Shown: positions 26,233 through 34,443 of the stretch, one piece after another
Layout: every line of letters begins with the position of its first letter
Position numbering within the stretch: position 1 is the first letter of the stretch
Source of the DNA: JAHBNG01 sp039028975
Lineage (GTDB): Bacteria > Chloroflexota > Anaerolineae > Caldilineales > Caldilineaceae
DNA: 64,000 bases
NCBI GenBank assembly: GCA_039028975.1
Contig: JBCCHB010000012.1
Coordinates: forward strand, 89,754 to 153,753
Direction of reading: 5' to 3'
The notes under the pieces: generated by a model
What the model was told of the DNA's origin: nothing
Databases searched by the model: none
Seen by the model: only the letters and a program-made list of their open reading frames with translations
Program-made: the position numbers and the translations under genes

Positions 26233-27288
26233 TTATGGAGATATGATTGTGGCAGGATCGATGCCTACAGAGCGAAGGTATGCCGCAAGCCGTTCATTTT
26301 CTTCACTGAGGGCATCGGCGCGCTGAGCTTCTTCATTGGCTCGTTGGATTGCTGCGTCTGCGCGTTTGGCTTCTTCTTCGGCGCGTTTGGCTTCTTCTTC
26401 GGCCCGTTGGAGTGCAACTTCAAGATTCTTGGCAAGTCCTTCTGGATCGAGCATAATATTGCCATCCGCATCATAACACTCCGCTTTGCCATCCTGCAGC
26501 CCTAGCCATAGACTGACCGGTTCCATCCAAACCCAACCATGCACATTGGGTCGAATCCCAACATAGTGTCCCTCTTCAGTCAATTCGTAACCATAGATGC
26601 GGCGGTTTCTCTTCACTCGGGCTATGTCGATGACGTAGTAATAGGGAAGCCCAATTCTTTGCATGAGTTCAGGCTTTTCAAAAAAATCTTGGGAGCGAGT
26701 GGACCGAGATGTAACTTCAATAACCATAGTCGGCGGGATACCGTCTTCTCCAGATACGTAAGTCCCTTTCATTTCTGGGTGTTTTTCAGCATCCAGAACA
26801 ACCGTAATATCTGGTCCAAAGGCTTTAATGCCGGGTATATTCCAGTCAACCCTATGGTCATACAAAACGACTGCATGAGGCCAGTCGGTCAATCTCCTCG
26901 GTAGAATTGTCTGTAGATTGACGCAGGTTTTGATGTGTTGGCGAGTCTGCACGCGGAAATCGCCCTCTTGTGGATGGAGTAGATCTTCTAAGGTAAGGGG
27001 AATTTGCTCATATTCAAATCGTCCTTTTTCGTCCACCATTTCTATAAATCGCCATCCGTAACGGAAGGGATCGTCTTCATCCATTGGAAACTCTGGATCT
27101 TGAAAACCATTAGGCTGGATAGTTGTATCCTCGTGGTAACTTGCACCATTAATCCCTCTCTCGCTGATACATGTACCGTTGGCGGTTACCCTACGTTGCG
27201 CCGTATCTTCATGGGATGTACTTGCAGTCGGCCCGTTCTCAGTTGAACCGAACAGGTTTTCTGAAGTGGGATTTTTGGAATCACTCAT
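26233..27288 (-). CDS. Uma2 family (DUF820) nuclease-like protein with coiled coil
   Basis: 351 residues; AGGAGATG precedes the ATG. Residues about 95-270 form the PD-(D/E)XK-type Uma2 fold with GPDITVVLD (acidic residue), MVIEVTSRSTRSQDF (Glu of the core) and GLPYYYVID. This family is multiplied in Cyanobacteria and Chloroflexota; activity is largely unproven. The last 60 residues are a coiled coil of repeated RAEEEAK units encoded by a 21-bp tandem repeat near 26370-26410, ending in LRSVGIDP, which is common in this family. The long low-similarity N-terminus (about 80 residues) is unusual. Confidence 0.87.
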   Translation of the reverse strand: MSDSKNPTSENLFGSTENGPTASTSHEDTAQRRVTANGTCISERGINGASYHEDTTIQPNGFQDPEFPMDEDDPFRYGWRFIEMVDEKGRFEYEQIPLTLEDLLHPQEGDFRVQTRQHIKTCVNLQTILPRRLTDWPHAVVLYDHRVDWNIPGIKAFGPDITVVLDAEKHPEMKGTYVSGEDGIPPTMVIEVTSRSTRSQDFFEKPELMQRIGLPYYYVIDIARVKRNRRIYGYELTEEGHYVGIRPNVHGWVWMEPVSLWLGLQDGKAECYDADGNIMLDPEGLAKNLEVALQRAEEEAKRAEEEAKRADAAIQRANEEAQRADALSEENERLAAYLRSVGIDPATIISP

Positions 27289-27513
27289 TGGCTCTCATCT
27301 CCTGTGTATCGCCCACCGGTAAGTTTCGTCAGCATTAATTCGTTGGCATTAATACGTTGGCATTAATACGTCATTTGTTCTTCACATGAATATCGACAAA
27401 GAAGCCATGACCAAAGATCACTTGCCGGTTTGAGGCAGAACTTCGCTTACAAGTATTATAGTAGATGTTAGGTCGGAGTGGAATTTAAAGCGGTGAAGTT
27501 TTGACTGTGAATT
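27289..27513. other. Intergenic region with 14-bp tandem repeat
   Basis: No gene. Three 14-base units at 27327-27340, 27341-27354 and 27355-27368 (consensus CGTTGGCATTAATA, the first diverged) sit upstream of the Uma2 gene. Confidence 0.6.
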
Positions 27514-28383
27514 CTAACGATGGCCAGCCAGTTCAGCAATTGCATCTGCAATCTCTGCCCAACGAGGGCGCGGCAAATTGTGCCCCATATCGTCAATGAG
27601 TATAAATTTGGCCCCAGGGATTGCTTCTGCTGTCGCCCGACCGGCGGATGCTGGAATCAGTGGATCTAAGGCCCCGTGGATGACGAGGGCTGGCATGGTT
27701 AGTTGCTTAAGGGCTTCCGTCCTGTCTCCACTGGCAGCAGCTGCCAACATCTGGTAGGACCAACCCTCGGGATGATAGCAGCGTTCAAAGGAACGTTGAA
27801 TGATGGCTCTTTGGTAGGCTTCATCAAAGTGCGGCCCGCTGGCAGCACGGTACCCCTCGACTTGGAGGTCTACGTAGGTATCTGGATCGCTTAGATCTAC
27901 CGTCAGCGATTTACTGACCGCCTCTTGATCTCGGTCATCGTCCTCGATAGCTTGAGTTCGGCTAGCTGCCGACATGATTGATGTCAAGGTCAACACCCGG
28001 CGGGGGTGGTTGATAGCCACGGTCTGAGCAATCATGCCACCCAGTGAAGCACCGACAATATGTGCCGCATTAATATCCAGGGCATCGAGAACACTTATGG
28101 TATCCGCGGCCATGTCAGAGAGTGTGTAGGGACCAGTTATGTGCTTACTGGCCATAATCGTAGCAACTGTAGGTGGCTTTCCAGGCGTTTTGCTACTTAG
28201 TCCCACATCCCGATTATCGAAGCGAATCAGATGAAAGTTCCGCGCCAAGAAGTGCTGACAGAGTTCATCGGTCCAATAGACCAACTGACTACCTAATCCA
28301 GAGATAAAGATGATGGTCTCGTGGGATGGATCACCCAATGTTTCGTAGGCAATTGATGTGTTGTTGTTGATAGCACTTGGCAT
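27514..28383 (-). CDS. Alpha/beta hydrolase
   Basis: 289 residues. Single-domain alpha/beta hydrolase with oxyanion-region FISGLGSQLVYW, RFDNRDVGLSSK, nucleophile elbow GASLGGMIAQ near 94-103, Asp in HGALDPLIPAS near 235 and His in DMGHNLPR near 264. The RFDNRDVG motif is typical of a widespread esterase/aclacinomycin-methylesterase-like subgroup. No signal peptide. Substrate cannot be read from sequence. The gap to the following nuclease gene is 28 bases, so the two may be cotranscribed. Confidence 0.9.
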   Translation of the reverse strand: MPSAINNNTSIAYETLGDPSHETIIFISGLGSQLVYWTDELCQHFLARNFHLIRFDNRDVGLSSKTPGKPPTVATIMASKHITGPYTLSDMAADTISVLDALDINAAHIVGASLGGMIAQTVAINHPRRVLTLTSIMSAASRTQAIEDDDRDQEAVSKSLTVDLSDPDTYVDLQVEGYRAASGPHFDEAYQRAIIQRSFERCYHPEGWSYQMLAAAASGDRTEALKQLTMPALVIHGALDPLIPASAGRATAEAIPGAKFILIDDMGHNLPRPRWAEIADAIAELAGHR

Positions 28384-28411
28384 AATGGTGGACTATTATT
28401 TTATTTGTTTC

Positions 28412-29299
28412 TTAAAATGCCAACTCATCCACATCATCCAAGGTGAACTCAAGCGCAGACTCCAAATCTAGGCCAAAGAATTCTTCCAGGTCGTCTAACT
28501 CTTCCACATCGCTGGCCTCAATGCCTCGGTTGCAGCGACTTCGATAGACACAATAGCCACAGATATGCCGTCGATTGGTCTCGGTATCGGCTACTTTGGG
28601 GAAATCCTCTTCCTGAGAACCGGCAAGGATCTGATCTAAGAGACCCGCTAGACGCTTTCGATTATTCTCATGTTGTATACTATCGTAGCGAATGCGAAAG
28701 GGTTGAAGAGGGGCCACTGCAAACCAATAGAGCATCTCAACCTGCTCTGGTTGGATCGGGCCAAATGGTAGGCTGGCACTGGCCTCGACCAGTACGTATG
28801 GGTAGACGAGCGTCTGCAACCGGCGACGCAGGCTGCCCGGATCTGTGCGTCGCCTAGTTGTCTTCCAATCGACTATCACCACCCGACCCCCGCCGTCAGC
28901 CGCTATCAGATCGTACTTGGCCGCCAGCCGAAATGGCTGCGCCTCCCGACCAAAGGGGACAGTCAAGATCCGTTCTGGCTCGACATAGGTATCTGGCAGA
29001 TCGTCGGGGCGATGCTGAACATAAGCCCGAAACCAATCAGCCAATGGTGGCTCTAGGCGATATTGAAGCTGCTCTACGTCCAATCCAATTTCGGCGCGCT
29101 CCACCAATCGATGGAAAAGAGACCCTAGCCGTAATAGCTCCTCATGCTCTTGAATTGGGGATGCTTCTACGGCTGGCCAAGGTAACTTCTCTACGTATGC
29201 TAACCAAAACCGACGGGCGCAATTCTCGTATGCCTGCAAACTTGACTGAGAGAACGTAAAATTAGATGGAAGAGCGGACTCGGTCGATGATTGGTTCAC
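28412..29299 (-). CDS. PD-(D/E)XK nuclease with Fe-S-type Cys cluster
   Basis: 295 residues. RecB/Cas4/AddB-like nuclease fold. Starts with FSQSSLQAYENCARRFW (Cys27), then GSLFHRLVE (helix His), AKYDLIA (metal Asp), VVIVDWKTT (Asp and Lys of the core) and QTLVYPYVL. The C-terminus has ICGYCVYRSRC, giving with Cys27 four Cys placed as in AddB and Cas4, where they hold a [4Fe-4S] cluster. There are no cas genes nearby, so DNA repair rather than CRISPR adaptation is favoured. The neighbour lexA, 13 bases downstream on the same strand, fits a DNA-damage context. Confidence 0.87.
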   Translation of the reverse strand: MNQSSTESALPSNFTFSQSSLQAYENCARRFWLAYVEKLPWPAVEASPIQEHEELLRLGSLFHRLVERAEIGLDVEQLQYRLEPPLADWFRAYVQHRPDDLPDTYVEPERILTVPFGREAQPFRLAAKYDLIAADGGGRVVIVDWKTTRRRTDPGSLRRRLQTLVYPYVLVEASASLPFGPIQPEQVEMLYWFAVAPLQPFRIRYDSIQHENNRKRLAGLLDQILAGSQEEDFPKVADTETNRRHICGYCVYRSRCNRGIEASDVEELDDLEEFFGLDLESALEFTLDDVDELAF

Positions 29300-29312
29300 T
29301 ATCCACGCTTTT

Positions 29313-30035
29313 TCAATTATAGACTCGAATTACCGAGACGACTTTGCCTGCGATGCGTACTTTGTTCGCATCGCGGTAGATGGGATCAAAGTTGGGATTT
29401 GCTGGTTCGAGACGTACCTTGGGTCCTTCCTGATAAAGGAACTTTAGGGTTGTCTCATCATCTTCGTCGATCCAGGCTGCAACCATGTCACCGTTCTCAG
29501 CAGTTTGTTGGTGATGAAGGACGACAATATCTCCATCTAACACGCTGGCGTCCACCATGGAATCCCCTTTGACCTTTAGCGCAAAAAGATCGTCTGTAGT
29601 ACGCAACATCTCTTGAGCAACACCTACCCACTGTTCTGCGGTACCTGGCGTATCCGGATTGACCATAATCGGTTCACCGGCCGCAATTGTACCCAAGAGT
29701 GGCACCTGGAAGAGGGTGCTGCCGTTCATCTCAGTCTGTGCGTCTTTACCATTCTTTTTTACTGACGATCCGTTTCCATTGCTCAAGCCCTTCTTGGGGA
29801 ATAGGCCAATTTCAGCCAACTTTTCCCAATTAAGGGTAAGACCTCGACTTACTTCTCGCTTTCGTACCAGCAACTCATGTTCTTCCAGTTTGGCCAAATT
29901 GTAATTAACAACTGACGTACTAGAGATGTCCACCGCTTCACCAATCTCGCGGATAGTAGGCGGTATACTCTGATGTTGGAGTGTTTCCATAATATATTCT
30001 ACAATCTTTCGTTGTCTATCCGAGAGTGTTGGCAT
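29313..30035 (-). CDS. lexA: LexA repressor
   Basis: 240 residues from ATG 30035, preceded by AGAAAGGG; a longer frame to 30107 is not needed. N-terminal winged helix (SDRQRKIVEYI, PTIREIGEAVDISSTSVVNYNLAKL). Self-cleavage site Ala119-Gly120 in GTIAAGEP, catalytic Ser159 in KGDSMVDA and Lys198 in DDETTLKFLY. A linker of about 30 residues rich in Asn/Gly/Lys is longer than in E. coli. RecA-stimulated autocleavage should release the SOS regulon. Its promoter carries LexA-box-like sites, so autoregulation is expected. Confidence 0.96.
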   Translation of the reverse strand: MPTLSDRQRKIVEYIMETLQHQSIPPTIREIGEAVDISSTSVVNYNLAKLEEHELLVRKREVSRGLTLNWEKLAEIGLFPKKGLSNGNGSSVKKNGKDAQTEMNGSTLFQVPLLGTIAAGEPIMVNPDTPGTAEQWVGVAQEMLRTTDDLFALKVKGDSMVDASVLDGDIVVLHHQQTAENGDMVAAWIDEDDETTLKFLYQEGPKVRLEPANPNFDPIYRDANKVRIAGKVVSVIRVYN

Positions 30036-30221
30036 GTGCTTACCCTTTCTTAGAATTTGGAGTGCAGTGACAGTTCTACTGTGAAGGCTGTGGGTCAAAC
30101 CATTCAAGCCTTTACCAGTGCGTTAGCCCATTGGTAGTTAACTTAAAGAGAGTCGGATTGGTTTTAGTTGTAATGCACGAATTGATAATTACCCAACTCG
30201 TTATTCCAAATTATCCCAACC

Positions 30222-30298
30222 AGAACGTTTGTTTCCCAAGTTATCCCAAGTATACACGAACATTTGTGCGGTGTCAACCCCCAAAGCACGTTTGTTCT
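30222..30298 (-). promoter_or_regulatory. lexA promoter with three LexA-box-like sites
   Basis: On the minus strand TTGACA (30277-30272), 17 bases, TATACT (30254-30249): a near-perfect promoter. Sites resembling the Gram-positive box CGAACnnnnGTTCG are AGAACGTTTGTTTC (30222-30235), CGAACATTTGTGCG (30257-30270) and AGCACGTTTGTTCT (30285-30298). The middle site fills the promoter spacer, which is ideal for repression. The motif TTATCCCAA precedes the first two sites as a direct repeat. Confidence 0.75.
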
Positions 30299-30386
30299 GA
30301 AATCTGTTTACTAGTGCTCCAAAATGTCGAACACGGCACGTTACATCATCGATTAAGTACGCATACTTTTCTGATGGGTTCAAGGT

Positions 30387-30472
30387 TATAGTGCAGTCGT
30401 TTTGAAAATCAGAGTTTTCCGCAGCCCTTATAAGAGCAACCAAACTCTGGTTTTCAGGCGACTCTGAGTATA
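30387..30472. repeat. Family-1 hairpin repeat, copy A
   Basis: Begins TATAGTGCAGTCGTTTTGAAAA and ends with TTTTCAGGCGACTCTGAGTATA; internal arms AGAGTTTT and AAACTCTGG pair. Same ends and size as copies B-E. Lies upstream of lexA. Confidence 0.75.
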
Positions 30473-30604
30473 AGCATGGGGCGTGAAGGGTTACGTATAT
30501 GAAGATCTGAAAGGTTGCGAAGGATCAGCAGGGGGTTATAAAGAAGATAAAATGTCACTCCTTCCTTTCTCTGATTTTTTTGGAAGACTCACGGAAGGAC
30601 TCAC

Positions 30605-31027
30605 TTACTCCTCAAATGGTATCGAAGAATCATCCAATTTCAGGGTAGGGAGTTCCTTTTCAGTGAGGAATTCTTGGAAACGCTGCCAGTAGGTTTCTCT
30701 ATCAGCAGGGCCAGTTGATGGATCTGGAAATCGCGTATTGGCCTTGGCCTGCCCCTTGATCATGGCGTCTTCCATATCAATGTCAAGTAGGTAGGCAATT
30801 TTGAAGATCATGACTTGCAGATCGCTCAATTCCAATGCAAGCAGTTCACGCACTTTATCCGTGTCATCAGGTTTGAAAGGACGGTAGCCTTCAAACATTT
30901 GAACCAATTTGCTGATCTCGCCTAATTCTTCCATCGCGTGGAGCAAAGTATGGCTAGGTAGAACCTGATCCCAGGTTCGCGCTTCATCCCACTCTTTCAG
31001 CCAATTTTGATACTCTCGAATATGCAT
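30605..31027 (-). CDS. MazG-like nucleotide pyrophosphohydrolase
   Basis: 140 residues. All-alpha NTP pyrophosphatase with the EExxE...ExxD metal motif as AMEELGEISKL near 32-42 and ALELSDLQVMIF near 65-76. Such enzymes hydrolyse non-canonical or excess (d)NTPs to monophosphates. One MazG domain, as in house-cleaning types rather than the long E. coli MazG. It starts 26 bases after recO on the same strand, so a recO-mazG operon is plausible. Confidence 0.83.
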   Translation of the reverse strand: MHIREYQNWLKEWDEARTWDQVLPSHTLLHAMEELGEISKLVQMFEGYRPFKPDDTDKVRELLALELSDLQVMIFKIAYLLDIDMEDAMIKGQAKANTRFPDPSTGPADRETYWQRFQEFLTEKELPTLKLDDSSIPFEE

Positions 31028-31053
31028 TGGATATCCTGCATTTTATTTACTTG

Positions 31054-31842
31054 CTAATTACGTTGCATTCTACTGACCTTACGTAGGAAATCCACCGATT
31101 TAAGCTGTCGCTCCAAAATATTTATGAGCATACGGTGAAGTACATTTTCCACGCGCATCATTACGTGGTGACGAATCTGAAGTGAGGCCACATTTGGCCA
31201 TGAACTGCGGAGTAAATGACGTAGTATTTTGAGCGCATCAGGCTCAAGAGGCTCCGTATGATGGAGATCGGTGCCATACTGTGGCGAGTAGACTCCTCCC
31301 TCCTCAATACTTAAGTAATTGATCTCTTCTTTCAGATCCTCGCCACTTGCGAGGCAAGTAAAGAGTTGGGGCTGGAAACCTGCGAAAGAGAGGAGATGAA
31401 TCTCATACCAACGCAAAAGTAATTTTGCATCAAAGGCATCAGGCTGGCTGGCCAGCCGATTTAGTTCCCGCAAGGTGATCAAAAGGACGTCCCATAGACC
31501 CTGGTTCTCGTCATGTAACTCGGTAAAGCTATCCAACAGTTCACCCACATAAGACGCTCTACCAATGGTCTCCAGATCATCACGAATATGGCGATAACTC
31601 TCTACTGTTACCACTTCGGTGATGATATCCCAAGTGCGCGCTTGAGCAACCATCAGAGAAGCATGGGAAAAGCTTTCCAAGTGACCCGCTTTGCGACTAG
31701 ATGTCTTGCGAATTCCTTTGGCAATTAAGTCCAACTTGCCTCTGTGTGGCGTAAAAATCGTGAGGATACGGTCTGCGTCCCCCTGATTGCGGCGCTTTAA
31801 AATGACGCCATGGGTACGATAAGCCCGTTGTCGATGCTCCAT
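31054..31842 (-). CDS. recO: DNA repair protein RecO
   Basis: 262 residues from ATG 31842; the alternative GTG at 31866 lies between the -35 and -10 boxes. RecO loads RecA onto SSB-coated DNA with RecR. The N-terminal OB fold is clear: RAYRTHGVILKRRNQGDADRI, LTIFTPHRGKLDLIAKGIRK, GHLESFSHASLMV. The C-terminal helical part follows. The four-Cys zinc site of many RecO proteins is missing; one Cys is left in FTCLASGED. The promoter sits directly on the start codon. Confidence 0.92.
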   Translation of the reverse strand: MEHRQRAYRTHGVILKRRNQGDADRILTIFTPHRGKLDLIAKGIRKTSSRKAGHLESFSHASLMVAQARTWDIITEVVTVESYRHIRDDLETIGRASYVGELLDSFTELHDENQGLWDVLLITLRELNRLASQPDAFDAKLLLRWYEIHLLSFAGFQPQLFTCLASGEDLKEEINYLSIEEGGVYSPQYGTDLHHTEPLEPDALKILRHLLRSSWPNVASLQIRHHVMMRVENVLHRMLINILERQLKSVDFLRKVSRMQRN

Positions 31843-31848
31843 CCAAAT

Positions 31849-31878
31849 ATTGTAGTAGCTTCCCACTCATTCAGCCAA
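31849..31878 (-). promoter_or_regulatory. recO promoter, leaderless arrangement
   Basis: Minus strand TTGGCT (31878-31873), 18-base spacer, TACAAT (31854-31849). Only six bases separate the -10 box from ATG 31842, so transcription should begin at or beside the start codon. Confidence 0.6.
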
Positions 31879-32002
31879 AAAGGGAGGTGATGGGATCCAA
31901 TTCACATAAAGAAATCAGCCATTCTTGCGCAGTTAAAAACAGCGCCTACAGTTAATGCCGCATAATTTACCATATAATGCATCTGGTGCAGTGAACGTGT
32001 TT

Positions 32003-33196
32003 TCAACAAGGGGCGTCAGGTGCGTAGTCAGATTTGTAATCACCAGCGGTTGGGCCGCCAGGATTATCGGAAAGCACGTTGTCGCAAATCTTGGCTTGAT
32101 TCGGCACCATAATTTTGACGCCACCTGCGTCGTTCGCAAAGAGCAGGTTGCCGTAGACCTGATTTTTCTGACCATATTGGACGCCGTCCACCGTATGACC
32201 ACCAACGCGGACGCCTGCCCCTACACTGCCGTAGACTTTGTTATAGCGAATGATGTTGCCGCTGCCCCGGGAGACAATACCCGCGGATTCAGGATCCATC
32301 TGACCTGTGCATTCGTTGTATTCGATGATGTTGTTGGTGGCACCCTCTTTGGCCTCTACACACTCGTTTCCTAGCGTTTCCATGTAGTTATGGTGGATCC
32401 AGTTGCCCTGGGTAACATCAGGCTCAACCGTTGCGTTTTTGCCATCACCCCACTGCTTGCTGGACGTACCCACGTAGACACCTTCACCTACTTTCCCGCC
32501 TTCGTTGAAGACAAAGTCCCATACCCCACAATTTTTGAAGCGCGAGTACGCAACCTCGCTATTTTCCACAAAGTAGCGCAGACGCACGCACTCCCCACCC
32601 GCGTTTCGGAAGTCCATATTGAGGATGCGCAGCCCCTTTATGCCATTACGCGGTTCGTGCTTGATGGCGTAGAGCAGCTTATCTTTGAACCCCCGCATCC
32701 TGTCCGCATCCCCATAAAGACCATCGACAGTAAAGCCAAACAGCGTGTAATAATCGTTGTTGATGCGGACGAGCACGTTGTCTAGCGCGGAGCCGCGTAT
32801 CACGGCTTCGGGGGGACCGATGATGGTGATGGGTGCATCCGGTTCACCATCGCGCAAGCTCATCATCGTCTCCCAGTAGTAACCCGGTGCAAGGTGGATG
32901 GTGTCACCAGCACGCACGGTAATGATGCCCTGCAGGATGGTTTCGAAAGGCGTCTCTGGGGATAGACCATCGTTCTCATCATCACCTCCGGGCGAGACGT
33001 AGTAATGATTGCCGACCATAAGGGATTCAACTTCTTCGAGCGCAGCGGCAATCAGCTCATCCGAGGGACCTACTGAATCCGCCGGAGAGGCGGGCATGGC
33101 ACTTTGGCTAGCGCCTGATGTTTCTTCAAGAAGAGTGATGGGTTGACACGCACAGAGCACGCACAGCAAAATGAGAAGTACAATAAGTCTTTTCAT
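32003..33196 (-). CDS. Right-handed beta-helix lipoprotein
   Basis: 397 residues. Lipoprotein signal MKRLIVLLILLCVLCACQP with the lipobox LCAC. After a short linker it has YYVSPGGDDENDGLSPETPFETI, the DUF1565-type start of parallel beta-helix proteins, then repeated coils with Asn/Gly turns (WIHHNYMETLGNECVEAKEGA, NIIEYNECTG, NIIRYNKVYG). Such folds are common in polysaccharide lyases and glycan binders, but I see no lyase-specific catalytic set. It overlaps the preceding aldo/keto reductase gene by four bases (ATGA type), so the two are translationally coupled. Confidence 0.85.
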   Translation of the reverse strand: MKRLIVLLILLCVLCACQPITLLEETSGASQSAMPASPADSVGPSDELIAAALEEVESLMVGNHYYVSPGGDDENDGLSPETPFETILQGIITVRAGDTIHLAPGYYWETMMSLRDGEPDAPITIIGPPEAVIRGSALDNVLVRINNDYYTLFGFTVDGLYGDADRMRGFKDKLLYAIKHEPRNGIKGLRILNMDFRNAGGECVRLRYFVENSEVAYSRFKNCGVWDFVFNEGGKVGEGVYVGTSSKQWGDGKNATVEPDVTQGNWIHHNYMETLGNECVEAKEGATNNIIEYNECTGQMDPESAGIVSRGSGNIIRYNKVYGSVGAGVRVGGHTVDGVQYGQKNQVYGNLLFANDAGGVKIMVPNQAKICDNVLSDNPGGPTAGDYKSDYAPDAPC

Positions 33197-34164
33197 AGCG
33201 CTACTAGGTCCATTGCTCGACGGAGATTGCTAAAGTTGCCGCCGCTCTCTTCGCGTACCTCGGCATCAAACATCTGGGTAAGCTCGTCGTACTCTGCGTC
33301 CGACAGATCTACGCTAAATGCATCAATCGTTGCCTGAAGCTGATTGAGAGAACTAACCCCCACAATTGGTGACGTTACCCCAGCTGAGTAGCGCACCCAC
33401 GCGATGGCAAGCTGGGCCGGATGCAGATTGCGCTCCGCGGCAAATTGGTTGAACTTTGTAAAGCCATCGCCGAACTTCTCCAGCCAGTTCGCTACGCGCT
33501 TGTCCGTGTAGCCCCGGGAATCTTCAGGCAGCGGTTGGCCGGGCAGGTACTTCCCGGTAAGCATCCCCATCAGCAGTGGCCGGTAGACCGTGATGGCAAC
33601 GTTGTCGGCAACGGCTTGGGGCAGCACTTCCACCTCAACGCCCCGTTCAACAACGTTATAGGGAATCTGATTGCAGACCAGTTGTGCCCAGCCGTTGCGT
33701 TGGGCAATGGCGTTACAGTGGGCAAAGAGCCACGCAGGGAAATTGCAGCAACCAACGTGCCGCGTCTTGCCCGATTCCACCAAGCCATTGAGCGACTCCA
33801 TCATCTCCATCGTCTGCATTTGGGCATGAGGCCAGTGGATCATGTAGAGATCGACGTAGTCGGTCTGCAAGCGCGTTAAACTATCATCCAGGCTTTGGGC
33901 AAAATCGGCGGGCGGCGTCTTGCTCTTGATCTTGCTGCCGACAAAGAGTTGTTCTCGCCGGCTCCCCAAAATACGGCCCAGGATTGCTTCGGTCTCCCCT
34001 TTGCAGTACGATGCCGCCGTGTCGATAAAGGTGACGCCTTGGTCGATGGCGGTGCCTAGGATACGATCCGATTCGCCTTCATTGCAGCGGTCGCCAAACA
34101 TCATGGTGCCAAGGCACATTTCCGAGACTTGTTGCCCAGAGTTGCCAAAGGTGGTGGTTTTCAT
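33193..34164 (-). CDS. Aldo/keto reductase
   Basis: 323 residues. NADPH-dependent AKR fold with FGNSGQQVSEMCLGTMMFG, FIDTAASYCKGETE (Asp and Tyr of the catalytic tetrad), VGSKIKSKTPP (Lys), DLYMIHWPH (His) and a C-terminal cofactor loop (SPIVGVSSLNQLQATIDA). Probably reduces a sugar-derived carbonyl, inferred from the ABC sugar importer next door. Coupled by a four-base overlap to the beta-helix lipoprotein downstream. Confidence 0.92.
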   Translation of the reverse strand: MKTTTFGNSGQQVSEMCLGTMMFGDRCNEGESDRILGTAIDQGVTFIDTAASYCKGETEAILGRILGSRREQLFVGSKIKSKTPPADFAQSLDDSLTRLQTDYVDLYMIHWPHAQMQTMEMMESLNGLVESGKTRHVGCCNFPAWLFAHCNAIAQRNGWAQLVCNQIPYNVVERGVEVEVLPQAVADNVAITVYRPLLMGMLTGKYLPGQPLPEDSRGYTDKRVANWLEKFGDGFTKFNQFAAERNLHPAQLAIAWVRYSAGVTSPIVGVSSLNQLQATIDAFSVDLSDAEYDELTQMFDAEVREESGGNFSNLRRAMDLVAL

Positions 34165-34337
34165 AGTGGTATTTGCTTAAAAGTTCATTTTCTCATGACT
34201 TCGATTTTCGATAGCAACTGACGTGCTAACAAAGTTTTGATGGGCAATCCATAGGTCACATTTGCAATGTGACAAGCATGGAATGTAGAACAACATCAAT
34301 TGACACGCCCCTTGAAAGTCAAGTAGCGTGTGATGTC

Positions 34338-34361
34338 TGTCCGGTTGCAAACCGGACCTAC
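34338..34361. repeat. Small palindrome (GTCCGGTTGCAAACCGGAC)
   Basis: A near-perfect 9-bp-arm palindrome followed by CTAC, between the aldo/keto reductase start and the terminator of the ABC operon. It resembles a REP-type repeat in style (GTAG-flanked). Confidence 0.5.
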
Positions 34362-34373
34362 GATTTGGCACTG

Positions 34374-34411
34374 AGTAAAGAAACGGGGTCCAGAAAGCAT
34401 CTGAACCCCGT
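34374..34411 (-). terminator. Terminator of the sugar ABC operon
   Basis: On the minus strand ACGGGGTTC and GGACCCCGT pair around an 11-base loop, followed by TTTCTTT. It lies 33 bases past the binding-protein stop. Confidence 0.8.
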
Positions 34412-34443
34412 GTACTCACAATATTCCGTAAGATTAGCAAACG

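Larger units (their letters stand above)
30036..30604. other. lexA upstream region
   Basis: A long regulatory region with no gene. It contains the lexA promoter and three LexA-box-like sites (30222-30298), a leader of about 200 bases and family-1 repeat copy A (30387-30472). Confidence 0.7.

Noticed and set aside
28412..29299. Cas4 of a CRISPR system
   Set aside because: The nuclease has Cas4-like Cys and PD-(D/E)XK motifs, but there are no cas genes or arrays in the window; a repair role beside lexA is simpler.
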